This document shows, in pieces, positions 27,145 to 36,855 of a stretch of DNA of 64,000 nucleotides. The notes below the pieces were generated by a model that made no database searches, was not told where the DNA came from, and saw only the letters and a program-made list of their open reading frames with translations. The DNA is from ZC4RG20 sp963702105 (GTDB taxonomy: Bacteria > Pseudomonadota > Gammaproteobacteria > Steroidobacterales > Rariloculaceae), in the NCBI GenBank assembly GCA_963702105.1, contig OY969712.1, positions 1,116,001-1,180,000 of the forward strand, given 5' to 3'. The first letter of the stretch is position 1. The number at the start of each line of letters is the position of its first letter. Position numbers and translations under genes: made by a program.

Positions 27145-30100
27145 TCAGCTCACGTGCACGGGCTCGCCGCCCGTGGCGCCGCCCCTCGTGTCGGCGGCCG
27201 CAGGCTTGCCCTGCGTGATGCGCGTGCTGAATCGATCGAGATAGACGTAGATGACGGGCGTGATGTAGAGCGTGAGCAGCTGTGAGAGCAGCAGGCCGCC
27301 CGCGACGCAGAGACCGAGCGGCCGCCTCGACTCGGCACCCATACCGGAGCCGAAGGCGATCGGCAGCGTGCCCATCATCGCGGCCATCGTCGTCATCATG
27401 ATCGGCCGGAAGCGGATCAGCGCAGCCTCGTAGATCGCAGTCTCGGGCAAGACGCCGGCTTCGCTGCGGCGCTTCTGCAGTGCGAAGTCCACCATCATGA
27501 TCGCGTTCTTCTTCACGATGCCGATCAGCATAATCATGCCGACGAATGCGTAGAGCGTGAGCGGCATGCCGACGATGTAGAGAGTCAGCAGCGCGCCGAC
27601 GGCCGCCGACGGCAGGCCCGACAGGATCGTGAGCGGGTGGATGAAGCTCTCGTAGAGAATGCCGAGCACGATGTACACGACGATGATGGCGATGAGCAGC
27701 AGGACGCCCATGTTCTGCGTCGCCGTTTCGAACGCCCCGGCCGAGCCCTGGAAGCTGCCCGAGACCGTCGGCGGCAGGCCGATGTCGCGGCTCGCCTTCT
27801 GTATACCGGCGACCGCGTCGCTGAGCGCGTAGCCTTCCGCGAGATCGAACGAGATGGTCACCGCCGGCACGGTGCCCGAGTGGTTGACGCTGAGCGGGAT
27901 CGTGCTCGTCGTGACGCGCGTGACGGCACCGAGCGGCACCAGCGAGCCGTTCGACGAGGTGATATAGAGCCGCTTGAGCGCCGCCGCATCGCGCTGAAAC
28001 TTCGGCAGCAGCTCGAGGATGACCTGATACTGGTCGTCCGCGGCATAGATCTGCGAGACCTGCTGGCCGCCGAAGGCGTAACCCATGGCCTGCTCGATCT
28101 GCGCGGGTGAGACGCCGAGCGCCGCGGCGCGATCGCGGTTGATGTCAACTTCCAGCGAGGGGGCTGCGCGGTCGAAGTCGCTGTTGACGCCGACGAAGCC
28201 CGGCATCGTCTGCAGCCTCCGCACCAGCCGCGTCGAAACCTCCTGCAGCTGTTTGAGGTCCACACCCTGGAGCGTGTACTGATAGCTGGAGCGCGAGTCG
28301 CGGCCGCCGATGCGGATGCTCGGCGGGTTCGTTACGAAGACGTTGATCCCGGTGATGTTGCCGAGCTTGGCGCGGAGCTCGCGGGCCGTCTGGTCGGCGG
28401 ATAGAGGGCGATCCCCGAGGGGCTTGAGCATGACGAACAGCCGGGCCGCGTTGGCGCCGGCCCCGTTCGAGCCCATGCGCATCATGGCGCCTTCGACATT
28501 CGGATCGGAGTTGACGATCTTCGAGACGTGGGTGCCGTAGTCGACCATGCGCTCGTAGGACGTGCCGTTTTCGGCCTGGATGTTGACCTGCAGCACGCCG
28601 ATGTCGTCGCTCGGCAGGAAATCCTGCGGCATGATCATGTACAGACCTACGCTCGCGACAATGCTCGCGACGAAAAGGCCCATGATCGTGCGCTTGTGAT
28701 CCAGGCTCCAGAGCAGGCTGCGGTGGTAGGCGTCCTGCACGCGGTTGAACGTATTCTCGCTGAGGCGGTAGAGCCAGTTGTGCTTGAGGCCGTGCTCGTC
28801 GCGAAGCGCGCGTGCGCAGAGCATCGGCGTCAGGGTCAGCGAGACGATGCCGGAGAACAGCACGGCGATGATGATCGTGACCGCGAACTCGTGCAGCAGC
28901 CGGCCGACGATGCCGCTCATGAACACGATCGGAATGAACACCGCGGCCAGCGAGATCGTCATCGAGAGGATCGTGAAGCCGATTTCCGACGAGCCTTTGA
29001 TGGCCGCCTCGAACGGCTTCTCGCCGCTCTCGATATGGCGCACGATGTTCTCGAGCATGACGATGGCGTCGTCCACGACGAAGCCGACCGAGAGCGTCAG
29101 CGCCATGAGCGAGAGGTTATCGAGGTTGTAGCCGAGCAGCGACATGCCCGCGAACGTGCCGATGACGGCGATCGGCAGCGCGAGCGAGGGTATGATCGTC
29201 GCAGAGAGCCGCCGCAGGAAGATGAAGATCACCGTGACGACGAGCACGCCCGCGATGAGCAGCGTCTCCTGGACGTTGTTGACCGAGGCGCGGATCGAGA
29301 CGCTGCGGTCGTGGCGGATCTCGAGATCGATGCCGGCCGGCAGCGAGGCCTCGAATTTCGGCAGCACCTGCTTGACGCGGTCCACCACGGCGATCGTGTT
29401 CGACCCCGGCTGGCGCATGATCGCGACGGTGATCGTGCGCTCGTTGCGGTACCAGGCGCCCTCGCGCGTGTTGTCCACGCTGTCCACGACGTGGGCGACG
29501 TCCTGCATGCGCACCGGCGCGCCGTTGCGGTAGGCGATGATCTGGCGCTGGAACGCCGCGGCGCTGTGAAGCTGGCCTTCGGTATGAATGATCTTGGCTT
29601 CGTCGAGGGCGTTCAGGGCGCCCGTCGCCTGGTTCACGTTGGCGGCCTGCGTGGCCTGCGCCAGCTGGTCGATGCCGATGCCGCGCGCGGCGAGCGCGTC
29701 GGGATCGGCCTGGATGCGCACGGCGTAATGCGCGGCGCCGAAGACGTTGACCTGCGCGACGCCGTCGATCGTCGAGAGCTGGCGCGCGAGCAGCGTCTCC
29801 GCATAGCGGTCCACGACCGTCAGCGGCAGCGTCTTCGAAGTCAATGCCAGATAGAGGATAGGCGAATCCGAGGGGTTCTCTTTGCGGAACGTCGGCGGAT
29901 TCGTCATCGTCTTCGGCAACTGGCGCATGGCGCTCGAGATCGCCGCCTGCACGTCCTGCGCGGCCGCGTCGATGTTGCGGTCGAGGTTGAACTGCAGCGT
30001 GATGTTGGTAGAGCCCTGGCTGCTCGATGAGGTCATCGAGTCGATGCCCGGAACGGTCGAGAACACGTTCTCGAGCGGCGCCGCGACGGCCGAGGCCATG

Positions 30101-30273
30101 GTCTCGGGATCGGCGCCGGGCAGCCCGGCCGAGACCTGGATCGTCGGAAAGTCCACGTTCGGCAGCTCGCTGACGGGCAACGTCAGATAGCCCACGACGC
30201 CGAAGATCACGATGGCGGCCATGACGAGCGTGGTCATGACCGGGTAGTCGATGAAGCGGCGCGAGATGTTCAC
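27145..30273 (-). CDS. RND efflux pump inner-membrane subunit (MdtB/MdtC-like)
   Basis: A 1042-residue AcrB-superfamily (HAE1) transporter. Visible: N-terminal INISRRF-type start (NISRRFIDYPVMTTLV), the proton-relay Asp pair in helix 4 (VGFVVDDAIVMLENIV), the helix-10 Lys (IGIVKKNAIMMVDFAL) and the two large periplasmic loops. It exports drugs or other small molecules from the periplasm or inner membrane using the proton gradient. The adaptor gene lies 51 bases upstream on the same strand, and no outer-membrane factor is on this arm. The NodT-type factor on the divergent arm may serve both pumps. Confidence 0.93.
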   Translation of the reverse strand: MNISRRFIDYPVMTTLVMAAIVIFGVVGYLTLPVSELPNVDFPTIQVSAGLPGADPETMASAVAAPLENVFSTVPGIDSMTSSSSQGSTNITLQFNLDRNIDAAAQDVQAAISSAMRQLPKTMTNPPTFRKENPSDSPILYLALTSKTLPLTVVDRYAETLLARQLSTIDGVAQVNVFGAAHYAVRIQADPDALAARGIGIDQLAQATQAANVNQATGALNALDEAKIIHTEGQLHSAAAFQRQIIAYRNGAPVRMQDVAHVVDSVDNTREGAWYRNERTITVAIMRQPGSNTIAVVDRVKQVLPKFEASLPAGIDLEIRHDRSVSIRASVNNVQETLLIAGVLVVTVIFIFLRRLSATIIPSLALPIAVIGTFAGMSLLGYNLDNLSLMALTLSVGFVVDDAIVMLENIVRHIESGEKPFEAAIKGSSEIGFTILSMTISLAAVFIPIVFMSGIVGRLLHEFAVTIIIAVLFSGIVSLTLTPMLCARALRDEHGLKHNWLYRLSENTFNRVQDAYHRSLLWSLDHKRTIMGLFVASIVASVGLYMIMPQDFLPSDDIGVLQVNIQAENGTSYERMVDYGTHVSKIVNSDPNVEGAMMRMGSNGAGANAARLFVMLKPLGDRPLSADQTARELRAKLGNITGINVFVTNPPSIRIGGRDSRSSYQYTLQGVDLKQLQEVSTRLVRRLQTMPGFVGVNSDFDRAAPSLEVDINRDRAAALGVSPAQIEQAMGYAFGGQQVSQIYAADDQYQVILELLPKFQRDAAALKRLYITSSNGSLVPLGAVTRVTTSTIPLSVNHSGTVPAVTISFDLAEGYALSDAVAGIQKASRDIGLPPTVSGSFQGSAGAFETATQNMGVLLLIAIIVVYIVLGILYESFIHPLTILSGLPSAAVGALLTLYIVGMPLTLYAFVGMIMLIGIVKKNAIMMVDFALQKRRSEAGVLPETAIYEAALIRFRPIMMTTMAAMMGTLPIAFGSGMGAESRRPLGLCVAGGLLLSQLLTLYITPVIYVYLDRFSTRITQGKPAAADTRGGATGGEPVHVS

Positions 30274-30324
30274 GGCCTGGCACTCCTCAAACGGAGAGAC
30301 TCGAAAAACGCAGGGACTCGAACC

Positions 30325-31671
30325 TCACTCGGAGAGACTCGAAGGCGCGGCCCCTTGAGACGGCCCGCGGCGGGCCAGGGCGCGGTCGCCCGCGACGCGG
30401 CCCGTGCTCGAGACCGTCCCTGCGGCGGCCGACTCGGCGGCGGGCGCCGGTTTTTCGACGTACACGGCCGCGCCCGGGATCACGCGCAGCTGACCGTCGA
30501 CGATGACGCGGTCGCCGGGTTTCACGTCGCCCTGGATGGCGTCGTCCGTACCGTCGTCGAACAGGACCTTGACCTCGCGCTGGACTGCGCGGTTTTCGGG
30601 CGTGACGACGAAGACGTAGAGGCTGTCCGGCCCCGTGTTGACGGCCTGCCGGGGCACCACCGTCGCCTTCGGAATGTTATTGAGCTCGACGGTGACATCG
30701 ACGAGCTGCCCGGGCACGAGCGAGGTGTCCGAGTTCGGAAAGGTCGAGCGCAGCTCGATCGTTCCCGTGAGGTTGTCCACGTGGTTGCTGATGAAATCCA
30801 CCGGCGCCGAGAACCGGCTGCCGCCTTCGTTGCGCTGGTCGATGGCGGCCATGAGGCCTTCACCCTGCGCCCGGGCCTGGATGCGCGGCAGATCCGATTG
30901 CGGCAGCGAGAACGAGACCTTGATCGGTTTGATCTGATTGATCGTCACGAGCGGATTCGTGCCGTTCGCCTGTACCATGTTGCCCTGCTGCACGAGGATC
31001 GGCCCCGTCTTGCCGTCCACGGGGGAGCGGATCTGCGTGTAGTCGAGATTCAGCGTGGCGATCTCGATCGCCGCCTGGTCGGCTTCGATCTGGGCCTTCG
31101 CGCTTGCGACGGCCGCGACGGCGGAGTCGAGCTCCTCGGTCGAGGTCAGGTGCTGGGCCGACAGCGAGCGCTGGCGCTTCTCGGTGTTGAGCGCGTTGTC
31201 GAGCTGGGCCTGGTCTTTGGCGAGCTGGGCCTTCGCCTGGGCGAGCGCGGCGCGGTACGGGCGCGAGTCGATCTCGAACAGCAGGTCGCCCTTCTTGACG
31301 AATTGGCCTTCCTGAAAGTGGGCCGCGTCGATGACGCCCTGCACCCGGGAGGTCACCTGCACGGCCGTGTTGGCGACGACGGTGCCGATCGTGTGCTCGA
31401 CGACCGGCATGTCCTGCTGCCTCGCGAGGGCGACCTGAACGGGCGCCGTCGTCGTGCGGGGACCCCGGCGATTGGCACCGGTGCCCGAATGGTTCATATA
31501 GGCGAAGGTACCGAGCACGGCGATGAGGGCGCCGCCGCCCAGGAGCCACTTGAGCGCCTTGAACCGCGGCGCTGCGGGCCGGGCCGCGGGCGCAGGCGCG
31601 CCGTGCTGCTCGGCCTCGGCCGGCGGCAGGTGTCGATCCATTCGAAAGCGATCCTCAGACGGGACGGTCAT
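30325..31671 (-). CDS. RND efflux periplasmic adaptor (membrane-fusion protein)
   Basis: A 448-residue HlyD/AcrA-like adaptor. One membrane segment near the N-terminus (KWLLGGGALIAVLGTFAYM), then a lipoyl half (VTSRVQGVIDAAHFQEGQFV), a coiled-coil hairpin (about residues 150-210), the second lipoyl half (IRSPVDGKTGPILVQQGNMV) and beta-barrel domains (TLPVS-type GTIELRSTFPNSD, VPRQAVNTG). It bridges the RND pump to an outer-membrane channel. It starts at ATG 31671 and is transcribed divergently from the marR gene. Confidence 0.92.
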   Translation of the reverse strand: MTVPSEDRFRMDRHLPPAEAEQHGAPAPAARPAAPRFKALKWLLGGGALIAVLGTFAYMNHSGTGANRRGPRTTTAPVQVALARQQDMPVVEHTIGTVVANTAVQVTSRVQGVIDAAHFQEGQFVKKGDLLFEIDSRPYRAALAQAKAQLAKDQAQLDNALNTEKRQRSLSAQHLTSTEELDSAVAAVASAKAQIEADQAAIEIATLNLDYTQIRSPVDGKTGPILVQQGNMVQANGTNPLVTINQIKPIKVSFSLPQSDLPRIQARAQGEGLMAAIDQRNEGGSRFSAPVDFISNHVDNLTGTIELRSTFPNSDTSLVPGQLVDVTVELNNIPKATVVPRQAVNTGPDSLYVFVVTPENRAVQREVKVLFDDGTDDAIQGDVKPGDRVIVDGQLRVIPGAAVYVEKPAPAAESAAAGTVSSTGRVAGDRALARRGPSQGAAPSSLSE

Positions 31672-31818
31672 CTCTCAGCATTCCCCAACGTGACTCGCGC
31701 AGTATATGAGCATCCGGGCCCCAAGTTGGCCGCTTTCTCCTCATCCGAATCAGAAGTTTGTTTAAACCGCGGGGGCCCCGCTGAAGCCGGACCGCCCCCT
31801 GCCGGCGGACAAAGTTTA

Positions 31819-31832
31819 ATATCGCACGATAT
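31819..31832. promoter_or_regulatory. Operator-like palindrome in the divergent efflux promoter
   Basis: ATATCG-CA-CGATAT is a perfect 6-bp inverted repeat with a 2-base spacer, in the AT-rich gap between the RND adaptor (minus, start 31671) and the MarR gene (plus, start 31884). TATAGT at 31845-31850 could be a -10 for the plus arm. MarR-family proteins bind symmetric AT-rich sites of this kind and commonly repress divergent pump genes; that this is the site is inference. Confidence 0.5.
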
Positions 31833-31883
31833 AAAATCACATGCTATAGTAACCGCTGTGATTTCTCAGGAGGACCGTCCAGG

Positions 31884-32361
31884 ATGGACCCCGTCCGCAA
31901 CATCGGCTTCGTCCTGAAGGACGTTCTCGCGGCTCTGGGTACGCCACTTCGAGCAGCTGGCGGCTCAGCTCGGTATGACGCTGAGCCAGGCCAAGGTACT
32001 CGTCCATCTTGCGCGGAACGAGGGGACGACGCAGGCGCGCCTCGCCGAGTTGTCGGATACGGATCGGATGACTCTCGTGCGGATTCTCGATCGCATGGAA
32101 AACGATGGTTGGCTCGAGCGCCGGCCGGACCCGAACGATCGGCGCGCTCATCGTCTGTATTTGAAGCCGGCCTCGAGCGAGATCCTGGCCGAAGTGACGC
32201 GGATCGCCGATAAAACGCGCGCCGATGCGCTTCACGGCGTCTCCGCCGAAGAGAGGGCACAGCTGCTCACCCTGCTCGAGCGCGTTCGCGGCAATCTCGT
32301 GTCGCTCGTGCCCGGCAGCGGCGAGTCCGCGGGCCGCGCGACGGACGACACGGCGGCCTGA
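31884..32361 (+). CDS. MarR-family transcriptional regulator, frameshifted near 31924
   Basis: About 158 residues if repaired. It begins at ATG 31884 (AGGAGG upstream) as MDPVRNIGFVLKDV, then must change frame to continue SRLWVRHFEQLAAQLGMTLS. The disrupted word is GACGTTC (31920-31926), and dropping one T restores both GACGTC and the frame. The winged-helix core is clear: ARLAELSDTDRMTLVRILDR, then WLERRPDPNDRRAHRLYL. It heads the emrAB-like operon and faces the RND operon, so it is likely the local repressor, relieved by pump substrates. Confidence 0.85.
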
Positions 32362-32423
32362 ACTCCATGCGGCAGGGCCGAAAAGCCCGCCCGAATCGCA
32401 ACGGACGCAGGAAGGCGTCTTCA

Positions 32424-33620
32424 ATGAACGACACGAACGACACCGCTTCATCCGCAAGCGCCGCCCGGCAGTCGACGCCGGCGGCGAAGCCCGTCAGGCC
32501 GAGCCGGCTCAAGCGTCTGCGCCTGCCGCTCATGCTCGGCGGCACGCTCGCCATCGTGCTCGCGGGCGGCTTGTATTTCTTCGTATCCGGCCGCTACGAG
32601 TCCACCGACGACGCCTATGTCAATGCCGCGCGCGTCTCGATCAGCGCCAACGTGCCGGGCCGCGTCGTTGCGCTCGACGTGCACGACAACGAGCGGGTCA
32701 GCAAGGGCCAGGTCCTGTTCCGGCTCGACGACCGCCCGTTCCGCATCGCCGTCGAGCAGGCGCGCGCCAAGCTCGACGGCGCCCGGCTCAAGATCCGCGC
32801 GCTCAAGGCGACGCGGCTGCAGAAGGTCAGCGAGCTTCGGGCCGCGCAGGATACGCTCGACTATGCCCAGCGCGAGGCCAAGCGCCAGCAACGCCTGCGG
32901 AGCTCGGGCATCTCGTCCGAATCGCAGGTCGAGAGCGCCGTGCACGCGCGCGATGCCGCGGAGCAGTCCGTCGCGAAGGCGCAGCAGGAAATCGCGAGCC
33001 TGACGGCGCAGCTCGGCGGCGATCCTTCGATCGAGCCCGACAAGCACCCCTTGGTCGAGGAGGCCCAGTCCGCGCTCGACCAGGCGGAGCTCGATCTCTC
33101 GCACACGGTCATCAAGGCGCCCGCCAACGGCATCGTCACGCAGGTCGAGAAGCTGCAGGTCGGCGACTACGTGAACACGGCAAGCCCGGTGTTTGCGCTG
33201 ATTGCGACGGACGACATGTGGATCGACGCGAATTTCAAGGAAGTCCAGCTCGCAAAGATGCGGCCCGGTCAGCCGGCGACGATCGAGATCGACGCTTACG
33301 GCGACAAGACGTTCAAGGGCCACGTCGCGAGCTTCACGCCGGGAACGGGGGCTCAGTTCTCACTGCTGCCCGCGCAGAACGCGACCGGCAACTGGGTCAA
33401 GGTCGTGCAGCGGCTCGCGGTGCGCATCGCCATCGACGATCCCGACGCCGAGCACCCGCTGTACGCCGGCCTCAGCGCAACCGTGAAGGTCGACACGACG
33501 GCCGCGGGCACGGCGCCGCACGAGTCGTCCGCGCCTCCTGAGAGCGGGGAGGTTTCGGAGCAGGGAACCGCGGGCCCGACCAGCGACCCCACGGCCAGCA
33601 CGAGCCGCAGCGCGCGCTGA
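32424..33620 (+). CDS. EmrA/HlyD-type multidrug efflux adaptor
   Basis: A 398-residue membrane-fusion protein, ATG 32424. A cytoplasmic Ser/Pro-rich N-terminus is followed by one membrane helix (LMLGGTLAIVLAGGLYFFVS), then the EmrA hallmark STDDAYVNAARVSISANVPG. A long coiled-coil hairpin (about residues 100-215) and the second lipoyl half (VIKAPANGIVTQVEKLQVGD) follow. A Ser/Thr/Pro-rich tail ends the protein. It pairs with the EmrB-like pump, whose ATG shares one base with its stop (TGATG). Confidence 0.92.
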   Translation: MNDTNDTASSASAARQSTPAAKPVRPSRLKRLRLPLMLGGTLAIVLAGGLYFFVSGRYESTDDAYVNAARVSISANVPGRVVALDVHDNERVSKGQVLFRLDDRPFRIAVEQARAKLDGARLKIRALKATRLQKVSELRAAQDTLDYAQREAKRQQRLRSSGISSESQVESAVHARDAAEQSVAKAQQEIASLTAQLGGDPSIEPDKHPLVEEAQSALDQAELDLSHTVIKAPANGIVTQVEKLQVGDYVNTASPVFALIATDDMWIDANFKEVQLAKMRPGQPATIEIDAYGDKTFKGHVASFTPGTGAQFSLLPAQNATGNWVKVVQRLAVRIAIDDPDAEHPLYAGLSATVKVDTTAAGTAPHESSAPPESGEVSEQGTAGPTSDPTASTSRSAR

Positions 33621-35173
33621 TGGCGACCTCCGCCGCAGCGCTCGGCAACGTCGCCCTCGACTCGCCCGAGGCACCCATCAATCGCGGCCTCATCACGGCC
33701 AGCGTGATGGCGGCCTCGATTATGCAGGCCATCGACACGACGATCGCGACGATCGCGCTGCCGCACATGCAGGGCAGCCTCTCGGGCACGCAGGACCAGA
33801 TGGTCTGGGTGCTCACGTCCTATATCGTCGCGACGGCCATCATGATCCCGCTGACGGGCTGGCTGGCCGTGCGCGTCGGCCGCAAGAAGGTCTTCCTGGC
33901 CTCGGTCGTCGGGTTCACGCTGAGCTCCGCGCTCTGCGGCATGGCGACTTCGCTGCCGCAGATCGTGCTGTTTCGCGCGCTGCAGGGGGTGAGCGGCGCG
34001 GGCCTGCTGCCGCTCTCGCAGGCGATCCTGCTCGACATCAACCCGCGCGAGCGCCATGGCCGCGCCATGGCGCTCTGGGGCATGGGCGTCGTGCTCGGCC
34101 CCATCCTGGGTCCGGTGCTCGGCGGCTGGCTCACGGACAACTACAGCTGGCGCTGGGTGTTTTACGTCAACGTGCCTTTCGGCGTCCTGGCAGCGCTCGG
34201 CATCATTGCCTCGCTGCCGGAAACGAAGCCGCGCAAGTCGGCATTCGACTTCTTCGGCTTCACGACGCTGAGCCTCGGCATCGGCGCGCTGCAGGTCATG
34301 CTGGACCGGGGCGAGCTCAAGGACTGGTTCTCCTCCGGCGAGATCCGCATCGAGTCGCTCGTCGCCGCCGTCTGTCTCTTCCTGTTCGTGAGCCACACCG
34401 TCACGGGCGAGAACACGTTCATCAGCAAGACGCTGTTCAAGGACCGCAACTTCGTCGTCGGCAACCTATTCATCTTCATCGTCGGCGTCGTGCTGTTCGC
34501 GACGATTGCGCTGTTGCCGCCGCTGCTGCAGGGGCTCATGGGCTACCCCGTGTTCGAGGCGGGGCTCGTGACCGCGCCGCGCGGCATGGGCACGTGGATC
34601 GCCATGCTCGTGGTCGGGCGCATCGTGGGACGTGTGGACGCGCGGCTGCTCATCGCGATCGGCTTCGGCCTCGGGGCCGTCGCGCTCGCACAGATGGGCG
34701 GCTTCTCGCCGCAGATGGACGCGCACCCCGTCGTCACCTCCGGGCTCATTCAAGGCTTCGGCACGGGGCTCGCCTACGTCTCGTTGACGACCGTGTCGTT
34801 CGTCACGCTGCCCGTCTCGCTGCGCGACGAAGGCGCCTCGTTCTTCAATCTCATGCGCAACGTCGGCAGCAGCCTCGGCATTTCGTCGATCCAGGCGTAC
34901 GTCACCTCGGGGGCCGTCGCCGCGCACGCGCGGCTGACCGAGCACGTCGTCCCGTACAATCTTGCCGCGACGAACCCGCAGGCCGCGGCGGAGCTCGCCG
35001 CTCCGGGCGGCCTCGCGGCCGTTAATGCACAGGTCAACGTGCAGGCGAGCTGGATCGCGTACCTGCACGCCTTTCATCTCATGATGATCATCACGCTGCT
35101 CGTCATTCCGCTCATCGTCTTTGCCCGCGGCGCGCGGCCCACGGCCGCCCCCGCCCAAGTGCGCATAGAATGA
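33620..35173 (+). CDS. EmrB/QacA-type (DHA2) multidrug MFS transporter
   Basis: A 517-residue, 14-helix drug:proton antiporter. Motif A (GWLAVRVGRKKVFLAS), motif B/C region (LQGVSGAGLLPLSQAILLD; WGMGVVLGPILGPVLGGWL) and the DHA2 start (ASIMQAIDTTIATIALPHM) are all visible. It overlaps the adaptor by one base upstream and the outer-membrane factor by four bases (ATGA) downstream, so the three parts of a tripartite pump are translationally coupled. Confidence 0.95.
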   Translation: MATSAAALGNVALDSPEAPINRGLITASVMAASIMQAIDTTIATIALPHMQGSLSGTQDQMVWVLTSYIVATAIMIPLTGWLAVRVGRKKVFLASVVGFTLSSALCGMATSLPQIVLFRALQGVSGAGLLPLSQAILLDINPRERHGRAMALWGMGVVLGPILGPVLGGWLTDNYSWRWVFYVNVPFGVLAALGIIASLPETKPRKSAFDFFGFTTLSLGIGALQVMLDRGELKDWFSSGEIRIESLVAAVCLFLFVSHTVTGENTFISKTLFKDRNFVVGNLFIFIVGVVLFATIALLPPLLQGLMGYPVFEAGLVTAPRGMGTWIAMLVVGRIVGRVDARLLIAIGFGLGAVALAQMGGFSPQMDAHPVVTSGLIQGFGTGLAYVSLTTVSFVTLPVSLRDEGASFFNLMRNVGSSLGISSIQAYVTSGAVAAHARLTEHVVPYNLAATNPQAAAELAAPGGLAAVNAQVNVQASWIAYLHAFHLMMIITLLVIPLIVFARGARPTAAPAQVRIE

Positions 35174-36684
35174 AACTCGTAGTATTGGTATTTGCGCTCG
35201 TCACCCTCGCGCTCGCCGGCTGCGTCGCGGGCCCCGATTTCGTCCGTCCGAAGCCGCCGGCCGAGGCTCGCTATACGACCGAGTCGCTGCCCGACGTCCC
35301 GCTGAAGGGGAAGGCGCCGCAGGCAACGCCCGGGCCGTCCGCCGCGTCCGCCGCCGGCAATGGTGCCGGTAACCCTGCCGGTGCCCCTGCTGGTAGCCCT
35401 GCCGGTAACCCTACCGGTAACGCCGCCGCAGTGCCCGAATGGTGGACGGTGTTCGGCTCGCCGAACCTCGACGCGACCGTCAAGGCGGCGCTCGAGGGTA
35501 ACCGGAATCTCGGCGCGGCGCGGTCCAGCCTCGCCCAGGCGCAGGAAATCTACGGCGCGAGCCGCAGCGCGCGCCTGCCGGAGCTCACGGGCACCGCGGG
35601 CACGGGTCGCAACAAATACGGCGCCGCCTTCCTCGGCGGCTTCCAGCTGCCGCCGTTCACGTACTACTCGGTCGGCACCAAAGTCAGCTATCTGCTCGAT
35701 TTCGCCGGGGGCGTCCACCGCACGATCGAGGAGCAGCAGGCGCTCGCCGAGGTCAAGCGGCACGAGCTGGACGCCGCTGATCTCTCGCTGTCGGGCAACG
35801 TCGTGCTGCAGGCGTTTGCCATCGCCTCGGCGCGGGCCCAGATCGCGGCCGTGCAGGCCGTCATCGACGAGGACTCGCGCAACGTCGAGCTTGTGCGCGA
35901 GGCGCTGCAGGAAGGCTCCGTGGGGCGCGTCGATCTGTTGAGCGCCGAGAGCCAGCTCGCTCAGGACCAGACCTTGCTGCCGCCGCTGCATCAATCGCTG
36001 AGCGTCGCGCGCCACGCGCTCGCGGTGCTCGTCGGTCAGCCGCCCGGCAACTGGTCGGCGCCCGATTTCGACCTCGACGACTTCATGCTGCCCGGGACGC
36101 TGCCCGTGAGCCTGCCTTCGGAGCTCGCCCATCGGCGTCCCGACATTCTGGCCGGGGAGGCTCAGCTGCATGCGGCGACGGCGGCCATCGGCGTCGCCGC
36201 GGCCAAGCTCTACCCGAACATCGCGCTGACGAGCTCGCTGAGCCAGCAGGCCTTGTCGCCCAAGGATCTGTTCCAGTACTCCGCCAACGCCTGGGGCATC
36301 GCCGGCGACCTCACGGCGCCGATCTTCAACGGCGGTAAGCTGCGGGCCGAGCGCCGCGCAGCCGAGGACGCCGCCCGCGCGGCACTCGCGAAATACGAGC
36401 AGACAGTGCTCGAGGCCTTCGGCCAGGTCGCGGACGTGCTGGCCTCCCTCCAGCACGACGCCGAGCAGGCGGCGGCGCAACAGCGGGCGCTCGAGGTCGC
36501 GCAATCGAGTCTCGCGCTGACGCGCGAGAGCTACGCGGCCGGCAACGTCGGCGTGCTGCAGGTCCTCGACGCCGAGCGGCTCGTGCAGCGTGCGCGCATC
36601 GGCGTCGCGCGCGTTCGCGCCGCCCGCATGCAGGACACGGCCGAGCTCGTGGTCGCGCTCGGCGGCGACGCGCCGACGACTTGA
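35170..36684 (+). CDS. Outer-membrane efflux lipoprotein, NodT family
   Basis: A 504-residue TolC-like outer-membrane factor. The signal ends LALAGC, giving lipidated Cys18. The usual 'GPDFVRPKPP' and 'WWTVFGSPNLDATVKAALEG' motifs follow, then two OEP repeats with long helices (ALQEGSVGRVDLLSAESQLA and SYAAGNVGVLQVLDAERLVQ). Between lipobox and the helical part is an unusual Gly/Asn/Pro/Ala repeat (residues about 63-84). It is the channel for the EmrAB-like pump and, being the only outer-membrane factor here, possibly for the divergent RND pump too. Confidence 0.93.
   Translation: MKLVVLVFALVTLALAGCVAGPDFVRPKPPAEARYTTESLPDVPLKGKAPQATPGPSAASAAGNGAGNPAGAPAGSPAGNPTGNAAAVPEWWTVFGSPNLDATVKAALEGNRNLGAARSSLAQAQEIYGASRSARLPELTGTAGTGRNKYGAAFLGGFQLPPFTYYSVGTKVSYLLDFAGGVHRTIEEQQALAEVKRHELDAADLSLSGNVVLQAFAIASARAQIAAVQAVIDEDSRNVELVREALQEGSVGRVDLLSAESQLAQDQTLLPPLHQSLSVARHALAVLVGQPPGNWSAPDFDLDDFMLPGTLPVSLPSELAHRRPDILAGEAQLHAATAAIGVAAAKLYPNIALTSSLSQQALSPKDLFQYSANAWGIAGDLTAPIFNGGKLRAERRAAEDAARAALAKYEQTVLEAFGQVADVLASLQHDAEQAAAQQRALEVAQSSLALTRESYAAGNVGVLQVLDAERLVQRARIGVARVRAARMQDTAELVVALGGDAPTT
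35356..35421 (+). repeat. Degenerate tandem repeat coding Gly-Asn-Pro-Ala units
   Basis: Inside the NodT-type gene, 12-base units of the form GGTAACCCTGCC (with variants GGTGCCCCTGCT, GGTAGCCCTGCC, GGTAACCCTACC) are repeated in tandem and encode GNGAGNPAGAPAGSPAGNPT. Such a unit can expand or contract in frame without breaking the protein. Confidence 0.75.
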
Positions 36685-36855
36685 GGCGCGGAGCCGTGCG
36701 GAACGGCCTTGCTGCGACACTGGCCGAGCGCGAGCGCGGCGCGCTTGCTCGGCGGCCGGCGCAGCCGTAATCTTCCGAAAGCGACTTTCTCAGAAGCGAT
36801 AACAGCAACGCGTTTCCTCGAGGTCTTTCCAGTCTCTTCGTTGAGGAGTTCGGTT

